Shown here one piece after another: positions 7,921 to 16,925 of a stretch of 64,000 bases of DNA (position 1 is the first letter of the stretch; each line of letters begins with the position of its first letter). The notes under the pieces were generated by a model, which was given only the letters and a program-made list of their open reading frames with translations, was not told the origin of the DNA and did no database searches. The position numbers and the translations under genes are program-made. Origin of the DNA: Bin87 sp965204905 (GTDB lineage Bacteria; Chloroflexota; Dehalococcoidia; Lucifugimonadales; UBA3495); contig OZ242042.1 of NCBI GenBank assembly GCA_965204905.1, forward strand, positions 1,240,001 to 1,304,000, given 5' to 3'.

Positions 7921-9153
7921 TTAGACATCCGGCCCGTCCCCGGTGCCGCCGGGTGCATCGGCCGGCAAGTGGGCATGAGGTTGGGATTCTGGACGGGGCC
8001 GGGCTGCGCGGCGTGCGGCCTGTCCACCCTCAGGTGACTGGCCGTCGGGCGTCCAGCCATCCGGGAAGTGCAGCGTGCGGACCGGGTAGTTGATGGTGAT
8101 GCCCTCGTCGGTCAGACGAGCGTGCAGCTGTTTGATTAGTTCCGTGCGTACCTCAAAGCTATTCAAGCGACTGCTGGACTGCATGAACAGCCAGAAGTCA
8201 ACGTTGCTTTCCCCGAACGTGTCATATCCAAAATAGACCCCGTAGTCTTTCACGACGCCGGGATGCTCCCGCTCCACCTGTCTCATCACGTCCATGCTCA
8301 CGGCTTCCACTTGTCGCAGGTCGCTTTCGTAAGCGACACCGCACGTCAGGTACACATTCACGTGCTCGTCGGGCTTGCTGTAGTTGGTGATGATGGTCTC
8401 GGCGAAACGCGAGTTGGGTATGACCACCAAGTTGTTGCCCCACGTCCGTAGCCGGGTGCTGCGCCAGTTGACGTCCACCACGTAGCCGGTAACGCCGTTC
8501 TCCATCTCCACGTAGTCGCCTTCGCTGACCACGCCCTCGGTGATGACATAGGTGCCCGCGAACAGGTTGGACAGCGTCGGTTGCAACGCCAGGGCAACGG
8601 CCAGGCCGCCCAGTCCCAATCCAGCGATGAGCGGACTGATGTTGATCCCCAAAACATCAAGGGAAATCATGGCTGCCATGGCGATGATAACGATCAGCAT
8701 GCCACGACGGGCCAGGGGCAATGCCCAGCCGCCGGCGCTGGATACTTCGCTATTCTCCAGATGTTCTTCCACCCACAGCAAGACGGCCGACCCAACGGAG
8801 TTGATTAAATAAGCGCCGGTGAAAATGGCGGCCAGCGCTGCCGCCTTGTTCACCGCCTCCTGAACGGAGTGAGCCAGGGTCAGCGGTACGGTTATAGCCA
8901 GGTAGGCGCCGGCCAGTATGATCAAGACCGTAATCGGACCTCGCAGGGCGGAGATTATCGTGTCGTCAAGGTCGCCGGCAGAGAAGCGGGCGGCGCGCAG
9001 TAGCAGCCGGGAGATCAGCCGGCTGAACACGAAGGCTACCACCGCCACCACTGCCAGTATGATTATGCTGACCAGCAGATCGACCCAGGTGACGGTAGTT
9101 CCGGCTGCCCAGTGAGAGAGGGCTTGCCACCAGGTTTGAAAGGTCTCGCTCAT
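7921..9153 (-). CDS. MscS-family mechanosensitive ion channel (second of a pair)
   Basis: A 410-residue small-conductance mechanosensitive channel. Three membrane segments are seen at about 23-45, 75-95 and 150-190. The pore-lining TM3 contains the alternating G/A pattern in IAGLGLGGLAVALALQPTLS, followed by the beta domain (GTYVITEGVVSEGDYVEMENG) and an alpha/beta domain. Such channels open under membrane tension and release solutes after osmotic downshock. The C-terminal 45 residues are Pro/Gly/Arg rich and probably disordered, and are absent from the upstream paralog. The start overlaps the stop of that paralog by four bases (ATGA), so the two are translationally coupled. Confidence 0.92.
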   Translation of the reverse strand: MSETFQTWWQALSHWAAGTTVTWVDLLVSIIILAVVAVVAFVFSRLISRLLLRAARFSAGDLDDTIISALRGPITVLIILAGAYLAITVPLTLAHSVQEAVNKAAALAAIFTGAYLINSVGSAVLLWVEEHLENSEVSSAGGWALPLARRGMLIVIIAMAAMISLDVLGINISPLIAGLGLGGLAVALALQPTLSNLFAGTYVITEGVVSEGDYVEMENGVTGYVVDVNWRSTRLRTWGNNLVVIPNSRFAETIITNYSKPDEHVNVYLTCGVAYESDLRQVEAVSMDVMRQVEREHPGVVKDYGVYFGYDTFGESNVDFWLFMQSSSRLNSFEVRTELIKQLHARLTDEGITINYPVRTLHFPDGWTPDGQSPEGGQAARRAARPRPESQPHAHLPADAPGGTGDGPDV

Positions 9154-10307
9154 TTGCTTTCGGTCTCCGCTCCGGGCGGCAGTTGTGCAATCTGTTGGGT
9201 AACCAGGCCATCGGGGAATTGAAGCTTGCGGACAGGGTAGTTAATGACGATGCCTTCAGCGCCGAACCGGGAGTGGAGTCGCTTGATAAGTTCGCTGCGG
9301 ACGGCGAAGCCGGCTATTCGGTCTTGCGCCCGGATAATCATATAGAAGTCAATGTTACTGTCTCCAAACGCTTCGTAATAGAAAGTGGGTTCCGATCCGG
9401 TCTCCGCGCCTGGGTGCTCCTCGATCACCGCGTTCATCACTTCCAGGCTAATCTCCTCCACCCGTACCAGGTCGCTTTCGTAGGCTACTCCGCAGGGCAC
9501 GATGATGTTCAGCGGCGCTCCGGGTTTGTTGTAATTCGTGATGATAGTTTCGGCGAACATGGAATTGGGGACTACGACCAGGTTGTCGGTAAAGGTGTGC
9601 AGGCGAGTGCTGCGCCAGCTGACGTCCTCAACATAGCCGCTGATGCCGTTGGACATTTCGATGTAGTCGCCGACGCTCACGACGCCCTCACTGACGACGT
9701 AGGTGCCGGCGAACAGGTTGCCCAAAGTGGGCTGCAAAGCCAGCGCAACCGCCAGTCCTGCGATGCCCATGCCGGCGACCAGGGGACTGATGTTGATGCC
9801 AAGGATATCAAGGGAAACCATGGCCGCCGCGGCGATAACAAAGGCCAGCATCGCGCGCCGGATCACCGGGAACACCCAATTGCCTGAGTGGTGCGGGTCG
9901 GGGTCCGAGCGATGCAAATAAACTTGCAGCCAAAGCAAGCCCGCAGAGATCATCCCATTAATCAGCACGGCCCCAATCGCCACTGCAACCACAGCGCTGA
10001 TTTTGTTCACCACAACCTGGACCGTGGCCGGCGGCGAAAGAGTGATCAGCGCTAGGTAGAGGCCCGACAAGACAATGAAAGCGGCCAGAGGCAACCTCAC
10101 AGAGGCCACTGTCTTCACGTCGAAATTTGGGCCCGACATGATTGAGAGCCGCAGCAGCCGCGGAAAGACCACTATGCTGAACAGCACAGCAATCACTATT
10201 GCCGCCGCGATGATGACTCCGCTGATAATCAAGTCAGCCCAGCTTACGGCTGGGCTGGCAGCCCACGCGACGACCGCCTGCCACCAATTTCGGATGACTT
10301 CGCCCAT
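9150..10307 (-). CDS. MscS-family mechanosensitive ion channel (first of a pair)
   Basis: A 385-residue paralog of the following gene, with the same layout. There is an N-terminal W-rich segment, membrane helices, TM3 with AGMGIAGLAVALALQPTL, the beta domain GTYVVSEGVVSVGDYIEMSNG, and the C-terminal alpha/beta domain ending near NYPVRKLQFPDG. The two proteins share long identical stretches around TM3 and differ most in the loops and tail, consistent with an old tandem duplication. Its ATG lies directly after the stop of the sirtuin gene. Co-transcription with sirtuin, RecF and the regulator upstream is likely from spacing, but no functional link is obvious. Confidence 0.92.
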   Translation of the reverse strand: MGEVIRNWWQAVVAWAASPAVSWADLIISGVIIAAAIVIAVLFSIVVFPRLLRLSIMSGPNFDVKTVASVRLPLAAFIVLSGLYLALITLSPPATVQVVVNKISAVVAVAIGAVLINGMISAGLLWLQVYLHRSDPDPHHSGNWVFPVIRRAMLAFVIAAAAMVSLDILGINISPLVAGMGIAGLAVALALQPTLGNLFAGTYVVSEGVVSVGDYIEMSNGISGYVEDVSWRSTRLHTFTDNLVVVPNSMFAETIITNYNKPGAPLNIIVPCGVAYESDLVRVEEISLEVMNAVIEEHPGAETGSEPTFYYEAFGDSNIDFYMIIRAQDRIAGFAVRSELIKRLHSRFGAEGIVINYPVRKLQFPDGLVTQQIAQLPPGAETESK

Positions 10308-10308
10308 G

Positions 10309-11097
10309 TCAGCCGGATCCTGCCGTGCGGATGCGAGCAGCGAAGACGATGGCCGGCAGGATTTCGCCGGCGGTCCCGGTCAATACTACGTGCGCAGCCG
10401 AAGTCAGTTGCGTACCCTCCGGGTTGATCTCGATGATTTGCGCGCCCCGCTCGCGCGCCAGCAGGGGAAATTGCGCCGCCGGATTGACCGCGCCCGACGT
10501 GCCCACCAGCAACATGGCGTCGCACCGCTGCACTTCCTCAATGCAAGCATCCAGAGAGCTACGTGGGATCGGCTCTCCGAACATCACAGTGTCCAGCTTG
10601 ATTACGCCGCCGCACTCGCCGCAAACGGGCGGCAGGTCCGTAATCATGTAGCCGTCGCGTGGTCGTCGCCATCCACAGCCCACGCAGCGGAGGTAGTTCC
10701 GGTTGCCGTGTATTTCAAGAACCGAGCTTGACCCCGCCTCGGTGTGCAGCCCGTCAACGTTCTGCGTAATCACCGACTTCAATACGCCGTCGGATTCCAA
10801 CTCGGCTAACGCGATGTGGCCGGCGTTTGGCACAGCTTGGTCAACCGCCGCCTTGAGGTCGTAAGTCGGATTCCCTGGGGTTGATTCATCCCGCAGGCGT
10901 TGTTCCCACCAAGCTTGTGGGTCCTGGGAGAATACCCGGTACGACAGGTTGGACGGCTGGCCGTAGCGCGTCCACAACCCTTCGGGACCCCGAAACGACG
11001 GGATGCCGCTTTCCACCGAAAGCCCCGCTCCGGTCAGGGCGATGGCGTACCCGGCATCGGAAAGAATGTCTGCGGCGGCGATGATGTCAAGTTTCAT
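10309..11097 (-). CDS. Sir2-family NAD-dependent protein deacylase (sirtuin)
   Basis: A 262-residue sirtuin. GAGLSVESGIPSFRG (about 23-37) is the NAD-binding loop, TQNVDGLHTEAGS contains the catalytic H118, and the zinc ribbon ligands are C138, C141, C159 and C162. MFGEPIP and GTSGAVNPAAQFP follow as expected. These enzymes remove acetyl or other acyl groups from lysine side chains, using NAD and releasing nicotinamide and O-acyl-ADP-ribose. It is followed after one base by the first MscS gene. The symbol cobB is avoided because the window also holds a cobalamin gene of that name. Confidence 0.93.
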   Translation of the reverse strand: MKLDIIAAADILSDAGYAIALTGAGLSVESGIPSFRGPEGLWTRYGQPSNLSYRVFSQDPQAWWEQRLRDESTPGNPTYDLKAAVDQAVPNAGHIALAELESDGVLKSVITQNVDGLHTEAGSSSVLEIHGNRNYLRCVGCGWRRPRDGYMITDLPPVCGECGGVIKLDTVMFGEPIPRSSLDACIEEVQRCDAMLLVGTSGAVNPAAQFPLLARERGAQIIEINPEGTQLTSAAHVVLTGTAGEILPAIVFAARIRTAGSG

Positions 11098-11155
11098 GGG
11101 TCAAGGGGTCGGGAACGGGATTCATGGCTGCCGACCATTACACAGTCTTCTTGCG

Positions 11156-12334
11156 TTAATCTACTTGCGTAACCACGCCATTATTGACTTGGAAATAGGT
11201 CGCGTCGTCGCCTAGTGTGGCCCGCACCAGGTCAACGTCGGTAGTAGTTATGAGAGTTTGTCGATAGGCGGTGGTTTTGCGCAGGATGCGCTCCCTTCTG
11301 CTCGCATCCATCTCGGAAAATACATCATCCAGCAGAATTATAGGTGCATCGTTCCGTGCATCCGACAAGTAATCCGCTTCAGCCAGGCGCAGCGACAGAG
11401 CGATGGTGCGCGCTTCGCCCCGGGAGGCATACGAATTCGCTTCCAGTCCGTTGATGATAATGGCGATATCATCGCGGTGCGGGCCGGTGGCGGTGATTGC
11501 GGTAGCCTGCTCGCGCGCCGCTCGCTGATGCAGCCACCGCCGGAACTCCGCTTCGGTTTCCGACGCAGTATTCTCCGGGGACACGTTAGGGCGGTATTCA
11601 ATTGCAAGCGCCGCTTTGGTTTCCGCAAGTTCTCGATGGTGGAATTCCGCAAACCCGGCCAACCGGCGTACTGCATCGGTACGCCGCAGAATTATCTGGA
11701 CACCGGCCTCAACCAACTGATTGTCCCAATATGCCATTTCGTCCGGGTCAACGTAGTTTTGCCGTTGACGGCGCAGCAGGCCGTTGCGGTTGCGTAGCGC
11801 CGACTGATACCGTTGCAGCGCTTCCAGATACTCCCGGTGGGCTTGGGAAATCAGCACGTCCAGATAGCGCCGTCGGTGTGAGGGAGAGCCCAGGACCAGG
11901 TTCAGGTCGTCCACCACGAAAAGCGTTGCACCTATCCGCCCCACCAGCCCGGATGCAGTGGAAGGTTGGCGATTGACTCGAATCTGCTTGCCAATCGCGG
12001 GCAGGGGAGGGCCTCCGTCTTCGTGAACTCCGCGTGGATGAGATGGCGCGGCAGGTTGGTAGCCAACTACTACCGTGATGTCCTGTCCGCCATCAACTGC
12101 TACGCCCGTGATGTACGCAGCTTCACCGTTTCTGACGGCCTCAAAGTTCACGACTTCCCGCTCACGTTCGGCTCGGAAGGCTCGACCTACGGCCAGGGTA
12201 TAGGCGGCTTCCAGTAATGCGGTCTTCCCCTGGGCATTTGCCCCGTGAAATACGGAAATACCGGGCGTCAGTTCGATGTCCGTCTGCCGGAAGACGCGGA
12301 AATTAGTAAGGCTCAGTCGTGAAAGGTGTACCAA
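11156..12334 (-). CDS. recF: DNA replication and repair protein RecF
   Basis: A 392-residue SMC-like ATPase. The N-terminus LSRLSLTNFRVF is diagnostic, the Walker A motif GANAQGKT is at 31-38, the signature helix region LVLGSPSHRRRYLD lies near 160, and the Walker B region IILLDDVFSEMDASRR is near 340. RecF binds gapped DNA and helps load RecA with RecO and RecR. The start appears to be TTG at 12334, because the conserved N-terminus begins there and no ATG is available; no clear Shine-Dalgarno stretch is seen. It lies close behind the Fur-family gene. dnaA, dnaN and gyrB, the common neighbours of recF, are not here. Confidence 0.95.
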   Translation of the reverse strand: MVHLSRLSLTNFRVFRQTDIELTPGISVFHGANAQGKTALLEAAYTLAVGRAFRAEREREVVNFEAVRNGEAAYITGVAVDGGQDITVVVGYQPAAPSHPRGVHEDGGPPLPAIGKQIRVNRQPSTASGLVGRIGATLFVVDDLNLVLGSPSHRRRYLDVLISQAHREYLEALQRYQSALRNRNGLLRRQRQNYVDPDEMAYWDNQLVEAGVQIILRRTDAVRRLAGFAEFHHRELAETKAALAIEYRPNVSPENTASETEAEFRRWLHQRAAREQATAITATGPHRDDIAIIINGLEANSYASRGEARTIALSLRLAEADYLSDARNDAPIILLDDVFSEMDASRRERILRKTTAYRQTLITTTDVDLVRATLGDDATYFQVNNGVVTQVD

Positions 12335-12361
12335 ATGCGATCAACACGCCGGGAGCCTGAT

Positions 12362-12790
12362 TTACCTGTCCTTGGCGCAGCCTTCGCAATATCCGTAGAA
12401 ATCGACCCGTTGGGAAGACACACGAAAATCCGTGCGCTGGTTGATCGATTGTTCCAGCTCTGCGACGCGTTCCTGTCCCACGTCGGCATCGACCACTGAC
12501 CCACAGCCCAGGCACACCAGGTTGGCGTGAGGCGATAGGTTGGCATCGTAACGGGACAGTTTCTGAAAGGGAAGTTCACGGACTATGCCAGCTTGCTCCA
12601 GCAATCCCAGTGTAGAGTACACCGTAGCCAGCGTGACATAAGGAAAGAAATCGCGAACCCGCTCGAAAATCTCGCGGACCGTGGGGTGGTCCGCCGAGTT
12701 CACAACCACCTCGGCGATGGCCAAACGCTGCGGCGTCAGCCGGATTCCCAGCGGCTTGAGTTGTGCTGCTAAGTGTTCTTGAGTAGTCAA
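12362..12790 (-). CDS. Fur-family metal-dependent transcriptional regulator
   Basis: A 142-residue Fur-superfamily repressor. A winged helix (RLTPQRLAIAEVV, then TLATVYSTLGLLEQAGIV at about 53-70) is followed by the dimerisation domain. Structural zinc ligands C93/C96 and C135/C138 are present, and SPHANLVC contains a metal-site histidine. The arrangement fits the PerR/Fur group, and whether it senses iron or peroxide cannot be told. Translation starts at TTG (12790). An AT-rich stretch upstream holds TATAAT on the same strand (12814-12819) that may be its -10 box and could overlap an autoregulatory operator. recF follows after 27 bases. Confidence 0.9.
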   Translation of the reverse strand: MTTQEHLAAQLKPLGIRLTPQRLAIAEVVVNSADHPTVREIFERVRDFFPYVTLATVYSTLGLLEQAGIVRELPFQKLSRYDANLSPHANLVCLGCGSVVDADVGQERVAELEQSINQRTDFRVSSQRVDFYGYCEGCAKDR

Positions 12791-12878
12791 AACGTTGCGT
12801 CCGATATGGAAAAATTATAATAAGTCAGTATAGCATTCCCCGGCAGAGGTTAGAGCGTCCAGCCGGCGGTCTTAGAAA

Positions 12879-12906
12879 GTAGGGGCGAATAATTATTCGC
12901 CCCTAC
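12879..12906. repeat. GTAGGGGCG palindrome, copy 1
   Basis: A perfect 28-base palindrome: the left arm GTAGGGGCGAATAA is followed by its exact reverse complement. Near-identical elements occur at 14050 and 15276, and a related one at 18334. It lies between the end of the NHL gene and the regulator gene. Confidence 0.9.
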
Positions 12907-12928
12907 CGAATGAGCCACACGCGGGAGT

Positions 12929-14002
12929 TTAGAGCCGGCCCCCGCCGCCGGATACGCGCTCATTGACGCCGTAGAAAACGGAGTCCTGCTTCTGGAAAAC
13001 CTGGATCCGGGAGCGAGCGGTTTCCACTACGAATACCCTGCCCTCGTCGTCGCACTCAACGGCGATGGGGCCCCAGAACAGTTTTTCCCGTTCCACGCCC
13101 TGGGCAATCTTGCGCTCTTCCCACATCTCAGGGTTGGCGTCCAGCTTGCCGACCCCCCACTGCGAGATAGTCGCTTCCCCGTAGGTCATGCCCGCAAAAG
13201 CGCCGTTGGGGTGGAAGATCTGCATCCGATCGTTGTTCCAGTCGGCTACGTAGATGGTGCCTTCGTTATCTACTGCCACGTCGGTAGGCCGTTTGAACTG
13301 GCCTTCGCCGTCTCCCGTTTCTCCGAACTCCATCAGGAACTTGCCGTCCGCGGTGAACTTCTGGACGCGGTCGTTTCGCCAGTCGGCGACGTAAACGTTG
13401 CCGGCAGAGTCGGTCTCTATGCCGAAGGGCATGTTGAACTGGCCGGGGCCTGAGCCGAACTCGCCCCACTGACCGATGTATTCGCCATCGGCTGAGAGCA
13501 TCTGCACTCGGTGGTTGTTGCAGTCCACCAGGTACAGCACATTGTCTTTGCCGAAAACCAGACCGGTGGGGTTGCTCCACTGACCGGCGCCGTCGCCGGG
13601 ACGCTCCCACTTGGTCAGATACTCGCCGTCCGGTGAGTAGATGCTGATGCGGTCCAGGTACTCGTCCGCCAGGTAAACGTTGCCATTCGGCCCCACGGTA
13701 ATCGCGGTGGGCCAGATGATGGCGCCGTCGGTGGATACTGATTCGCCGTCGCCCTGCTCAAACACGCCCTTGGCGAACTCGCTGATGAACTCTTCGCCCA
13801 CGGTACACATGGTGATGCGCTTACCGTCCGGGCGATAATCGTAGGAGCGGTTGGCGACGTACATGATGTCGTCTTCGGCGCGAGCCATGGCGGTGGGGTT
13901 TCGGAATCCCGGGCCGGAGAACTCGGCTCTGCCGATGGTGTGGGTGTATTGCAACGAAATGCCAAGAGTGGGCATCGCGGTGCGATCAATGGTAGTGGTC
14001 AT
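12929..14002 (-). CDS. NHL-repeat beta-propeller protein
   Basis: A 357-residue protein built of NHL repeats. Clear blades include NPTGLVFGKDNVLYLVDCNN, MPFGIETDSAGNVYVADWRN and RPTDVAVDNEGTIYVADWNN, each followed by R-V/M-Q-x-F and a short loop. NHL propellers bind proteins, RNA or carbohydrate, and the ligand here is unknown. No signal peptide or membrane segment is visible. The ATG at 14002 is chosen for its GGAGGAAC Shine-Dalgarno stretch; upstream in-frame codons come from the palindrome at 14050. It is the last gene of the DUF1800-DUF1501-NHL unit, so it probably works with those proteins. Confidence 0.88.
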   Translation of the reverse strand: MTTTIDRTAMPTLGISLQYTHTIGRAEFSGPGFRNPTAMARAEDDIMYVANRSYDYRPDGKRITMCTVGEEFISEFAKGVFEQGDGESVSTDGAIIWPTAITVGPNGNVYLADEYLDRISIYSPDGEYLTKWERPGDGAGQWSNPTGLVFGKDNVLYLVDCNNHRVQMLSADGEYIGQWGEFGSGPGQFNMPFGIETDSAGNVYVADWRNDRVQKFTADGKFLMEFGETGDGEGQFKRPTDVAVDNEGTIYVADWNNDRMQIFHPNGAFAGMTYGEATISQWGVGKLDANPEMWEERKIAQGVEREKLFWGPIAVECDDEGRVFVVETARSRIQVFQKQDSVFYGVNERVSGGGGRL

Positions 14003-14049
14003 ACAGGTTCCTCCGTTGGAACGGATGCGCGGTCTGCCCGATACGCGTG

Positions 14050-14077
14050 GTAAGGGCGAATAATCATTCGCCCTTAC
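14050..14077. repeat. GTAAGGGCG palindrome, copy 2
   Basis: GTAAGGGCGAAT (14050-14061) and ATTCGCCCTTAC (14066-14077) are perfect reverse complements around AATC. It lies in the gap between the DUF1501 stop and the NHL start, inside the putative operon. Confidence 0.9.
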
Positions 14078-14092
14078 GCTGGCTGCAACCAT

Positions 14093-15226
14093 TTAGATGA
14101 GGTTGAACTTCTCGAACTGGCCGTTCACCAGCGGCTGCGCGTCCAGTCCCATCCATCCTTCCAACAGATCAGTGTAGATGCTGCGGAAGTCGTTGTTGAA
14201 GTGCAGATCGCCTTCGAGCAACTTGTCCTCTTCGAGAGACGGATACTCGCCGTACAGCCCGCCCTTGACGTTGTCGCCAACCACGAAGGCCACGCCGCCG
14301 CTGCCGTGGTCGGTGCCGGAGCCATTGTCATGCACGCGGCGGCCGAACTCGGTGAAGACCAACAGCGTGACGTTATCGCTGGCGTCGTGCTCCCGCAGGT
14401 CATCCATGAAGTCGGCGATGGCGTTGGACGTGTTGCCCCACAGGCTGGCGTGGGCGGCCAGTTCGCCGGCGTGGGTGTCGAAGCTGTTGTACGGAGCGGT
14501 GGTGTACAGGATGCGAGTGCCGAATCCCGCCAGGTGCACCTGCGCGATGTTCTTCATGTACTGGGCGACCACGTCGTCGCCGTACTCCACGCTGGAGCTG
14601 TACATCTCGGGAGCGGTGCTGAGGATGTCGGCGCCTTTCAGAGCGTCCATGCCGGTCTGGGAGAGGTAGTCCACCACGGAACTGCGCCCAATGGTCGGCG
14701 AATACATCTTCGAGAAGATGTCTAGGGCCTCGGTGCGCTGCTCGTCGGCCTCGATGCCAGTGAGCACACCGTACGTGGCCAGGTTACCCACGGAGGCGAC
14801 AGGCACGCCGGGGGCAGCCAGCGCGCGGGGCAGTCCGCGGCCAAAGTTCACGCCGGTCAGCACGTTTTCTTTATTCGGATCAATCTCACGAATGGCGCGG
14901 CCCAGCCAGCCTTCCGTACCCTGCTTGTCGGGTTCGCAGGTGTGCCAGATGTCCATGCTGCGGAAGTGGCTGCGGTTGGGGTTCGCGTACCCGACGCCCT
15001 GGATGACAGCGACCTTGCCCTCATCGTAGAGCCTCTTCAACGGGCCCATGTTGGGGTTCAGTCCAACGTACCCGTCCAAGTCCAGCGCCTGCCCTTCGGG
15101 AACGCGCACGGACGGACGGTTGTCGTAGTAGAGAGGGTCACCGTGGGGCACCAACGTGTTCAGCGCGTCGTTGCCGCCGGAAAGCTGGAGTACCACCAGC
15201 ACCGGGTCTTTCTTGGTTGCGGTCAT
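14093..15226 (-). CDS. DUF1501 family protein (sulfatase-like fold)
   Basis: A 377-residue DUF1501 protein. The N-terminal VLVVLQLSGGNDALNTLVPH, the middle NRSHFRSMDIWHT and the C-terminal FTEFGRRVHDNGSGTDHGSG are the family marks. The last resembles metal-binding motifs of the alkaline phosphatase/sulfatase superfamily, to which DUF1501 is distantly related. No enzymatic activity is established. Most relatives start with a twin-arginine signal, but this one begins directly at the domain with no export signal. ATG 15226 follows AAGGAG. It pairs with the DUF1800 gene upstream, an arrangement common in Planctomycetes and Chloroflexota. Confidence 0.88.
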   Translation of the reverse strand: MTATKKDPVLVVLQLSGGNDALNTLVPHGDPLYYDNRPSVRVPEGQALDLDGYVGLNPNMGPLKRLYDEGKVAVIQGVGYANPNRSHFRSMDIWHTCEPDKQGTEGWLGRAIREIDPNKENVLTGVNFGRGLPRALAAPGVPVASVGNLATYGVLTGIEADEQRTEALDIFSKMYSPTIGRSSVVDYLSQTGMDALKGADILSTAPEMYSSSVEYGDDVVAQYMKNIAQVHLAGFGTRILYTTAPYNSFDTHAGELAAHASLWGNTSNAIADFMDDLREHDASDNVTLLVFTEFGRRVHDNGSGTDHGSGGVAFVVGDNVKGGLYGEYPSLEEDKLLEGDLHFNNDFRSIYTDLLEGWMGLDAQPLVNGQFEKFNLI

Positions 15227-15275
15227 TTTGATTCTCCTTGTAGTTCGGCAAGAGCACAACAATTGACTTGCGGTA

Positions 15276-15297
15276 GGGGCGAATAATCATTCGCCCC
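15276..15297. repeat. GGGGCGAAT palindrome, copy 3
   Basis: GGGGCGAAT (15276-15284) and ATTCGCCCC (15289-15297) pair around AATC. It lies between the DUF1800 stop and the DUF1501 start. Confidence 0.88.
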
Positions 15298-15310
15298 CAT
15301 GCCGGCTGCG

Positions 15311-16717
15311 TTACGCGAACTGGTACTCCTGGGTGCTGACGATGAGCTGGAGGGTCTGGGCGATGGTCTCCGAGTATTCCGGTGTACCGATGGCAGGGTT
15401 GCCGTTGCTGCTGGCGTAGGCGATGAGCTGGTCGCGGGTCTCCGGGGCCAGCTCGTAAGCGCCGACCATTTCCAGGCAGCGGTCAACGATGTTCTCGGCG
15501 CCGGCCACTTCCTCACTGCCCAGGCGAGAGACGATGTCCCTGATGCCGGGCAGGCCGGTGTTGCCGACCTGATCGGCGGCGAAGTTGATGCGCTCAACCA
15601 GCGTGCCGGAGTCGATCCACTCGGCGCCGGTGTGCCAACCCTCCACGGTGGGCGGGTTCATCAGGTCCTGACCCATGTAGCGGATGGTGTTGGCCAGTGG
15701 CTGCAACCCCAGCTTGGGCGACGTGAAGTCCTGCACCAGCCGCATGGTGCCGATCACCACTTCCGTCGGGCTCTTGACCTTCTCGAAGCGCGCATTCTTG
15801 AAGAAGTCCGAGTTGAACATGACCCGCAGCATCGCGGTCAGGTTGTAGCCGGAATCGAAGTAGGTCTGTTCCAGCAGCGCGATGGCTTCCGGATCCCGCG
15901 GCGGCGTGTTCTGCCAGGCCGGAACCTGCACTTCGTCGGCCACGAAGAAGTTGTACAGGTGGCGGGATACGAAGCGCGCAGCGGACTGCTGGCGGCAGAT
16001 GATGTTAACGATATCGTCGCCGTTGAAGTTGCCGGTCTCGCCGAGGAACGTCTTGTCCTCTTCATCGTGGTCGTAGGGGTTGTAAAGGAAGTTCGCCTCG
16101 TAACGGCCGTATGGGTAGCGAGGGACGGCGTTGGTGATGGTCCAGCCGGTGAAGGCGCGGGCCGCTTCCTTGACGTCGTCCTCGGAGTAGTTGGCCTGGC
16201 CATCCATACCGACGCCCATGGAGAACAGCTCCAACAGCTCCCGGCCCCAGTTTTCGTTGATGGCGCCCTTGTGGCTCATGCAGTTGTCTAGGTAGAACAC
16301 CATAGCCGGGTCGCGGGACAACCCCTGGAGCAGAGTTTCAAAGCTGCCCATGCCGAGCTCACGGAACATATCCAGCTGCAGCTGAATCTGCCGGCCGTGT
16401 TCGCACTTGGAGTTGCCGGTGCAGAGGATCCCGTGCCAGAACAGGGCCATCTTTTCCTGCAGTGGGCGCTTGGTATTGATCATCCGGTAGGTGAGATACG
16501 CCTGGTTCACTTCCAAGGCGTTCATCTCCTTCCAGTCCACGAAGTGACGCTCGAGGATGTCCATTTCCAGGTCCGGCTGGTTGCCGGGACTCAGCAGTTC
16601 CTCAACGGTTGCTTCGTAGCCATTGGCGGCGCGTTCTTCCAGCTCGGCATAGGTGGCGCCGAAGCCGGCCCGACGCATCAAATGCGCCATCTGGGCGATT
16701 TCCTGGTTAGTGGGCAT
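15311..16717 (-). CDS. DUF1800 family protein
   Basis: A 468-residue DUF1800 protein. The start HLMRRAGFGATYAELEE, the central FWHGILCTG, NENWGRELLELFSMGVG and the later MNPPTVEGWHTGAEWID are the family hallmarks. The function of DUF1800 is unknown; it nearly always travels with DUF1501. The ATG at 16717 follows a strong AGGAGG. It is the first gene of a three-gene unit (DUF1800, DUF1501, NHL) with gaps of about 85-90 bases, each gap holding a palindrome. No signal peptide is seen. The pair may form a two-part system on a polymer or surface structure, but this is inference only. Confidence 0.88.
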   Translation of the reverse strand: MPTNQEIAQMAHLMRRAGFGATYAELEERAANGYEATVEELLSPGNQPDLEMDILERHFVDWKEMNALEVNQAYLTYRMINTKRPLQEKMALFWHGILCTGNSKCEHGRQIQLQLDMFRELGMGSFETLLQGLSRDPAMVFYLDNCMSHKGAINENWGRELLELFSMGVGMDGQANYSEDDVKEAARAFTGWTITNAVPRYPYGRYEANFLYNPYDHDEEDKTFLGETGNFNGDDIVNIICRQQSAARFVSRHLYNFFVADEVQVPAWQNTPPRDPEAIALLEQTYFDSGYNLTAMLRVMFNSDFFKNARFEKVKSPTEVVIGTMRLVQDFTSPKLGLQPLANTIRYMGQDLMNPPTVEGWHTGAEWIDSGTLVERINFAADQVGNTGLPGIRDIVSRLGSEEVAGAENIVDRCLEMVGAYELAPETRDQLIAYASSNGNPAIGTPEYSETIAQTLQLIVSTQEYQFA

Positions 16718-16925
16718 TGTGAATACCTCCTGAGATCGTCGAAACGGTTTCGATTACAAAACCGGCCTCTTTGTTGCGGAAACCGTAGCGAACACCACAT
16801 CAAGCGTTGTCCGCGCAGCCACCGCGGCGGATGCCCGAATACTACTCGCCGGCGAGCCGGAGTGTCAAGGTAAAATCGCCCTCGGCCACGCTCAGCCGGC
16901 CCTTCGCCGGCCGGAACGCGGCGAG

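Noticed and set aside
14003..14092. N-terminal extension of the NHL protein
   Set aside because: The extra codons are a translation of the palindrome at 14050, and a good ribosome-binding site precedes the ATG at 14002.
15299..16291. A 330-codon open frame antisense to the DUF1800 gene
   Set aside because: Shadow frame of a well-supported gene; composition unlike a folded protein and no ribosome-binding site.
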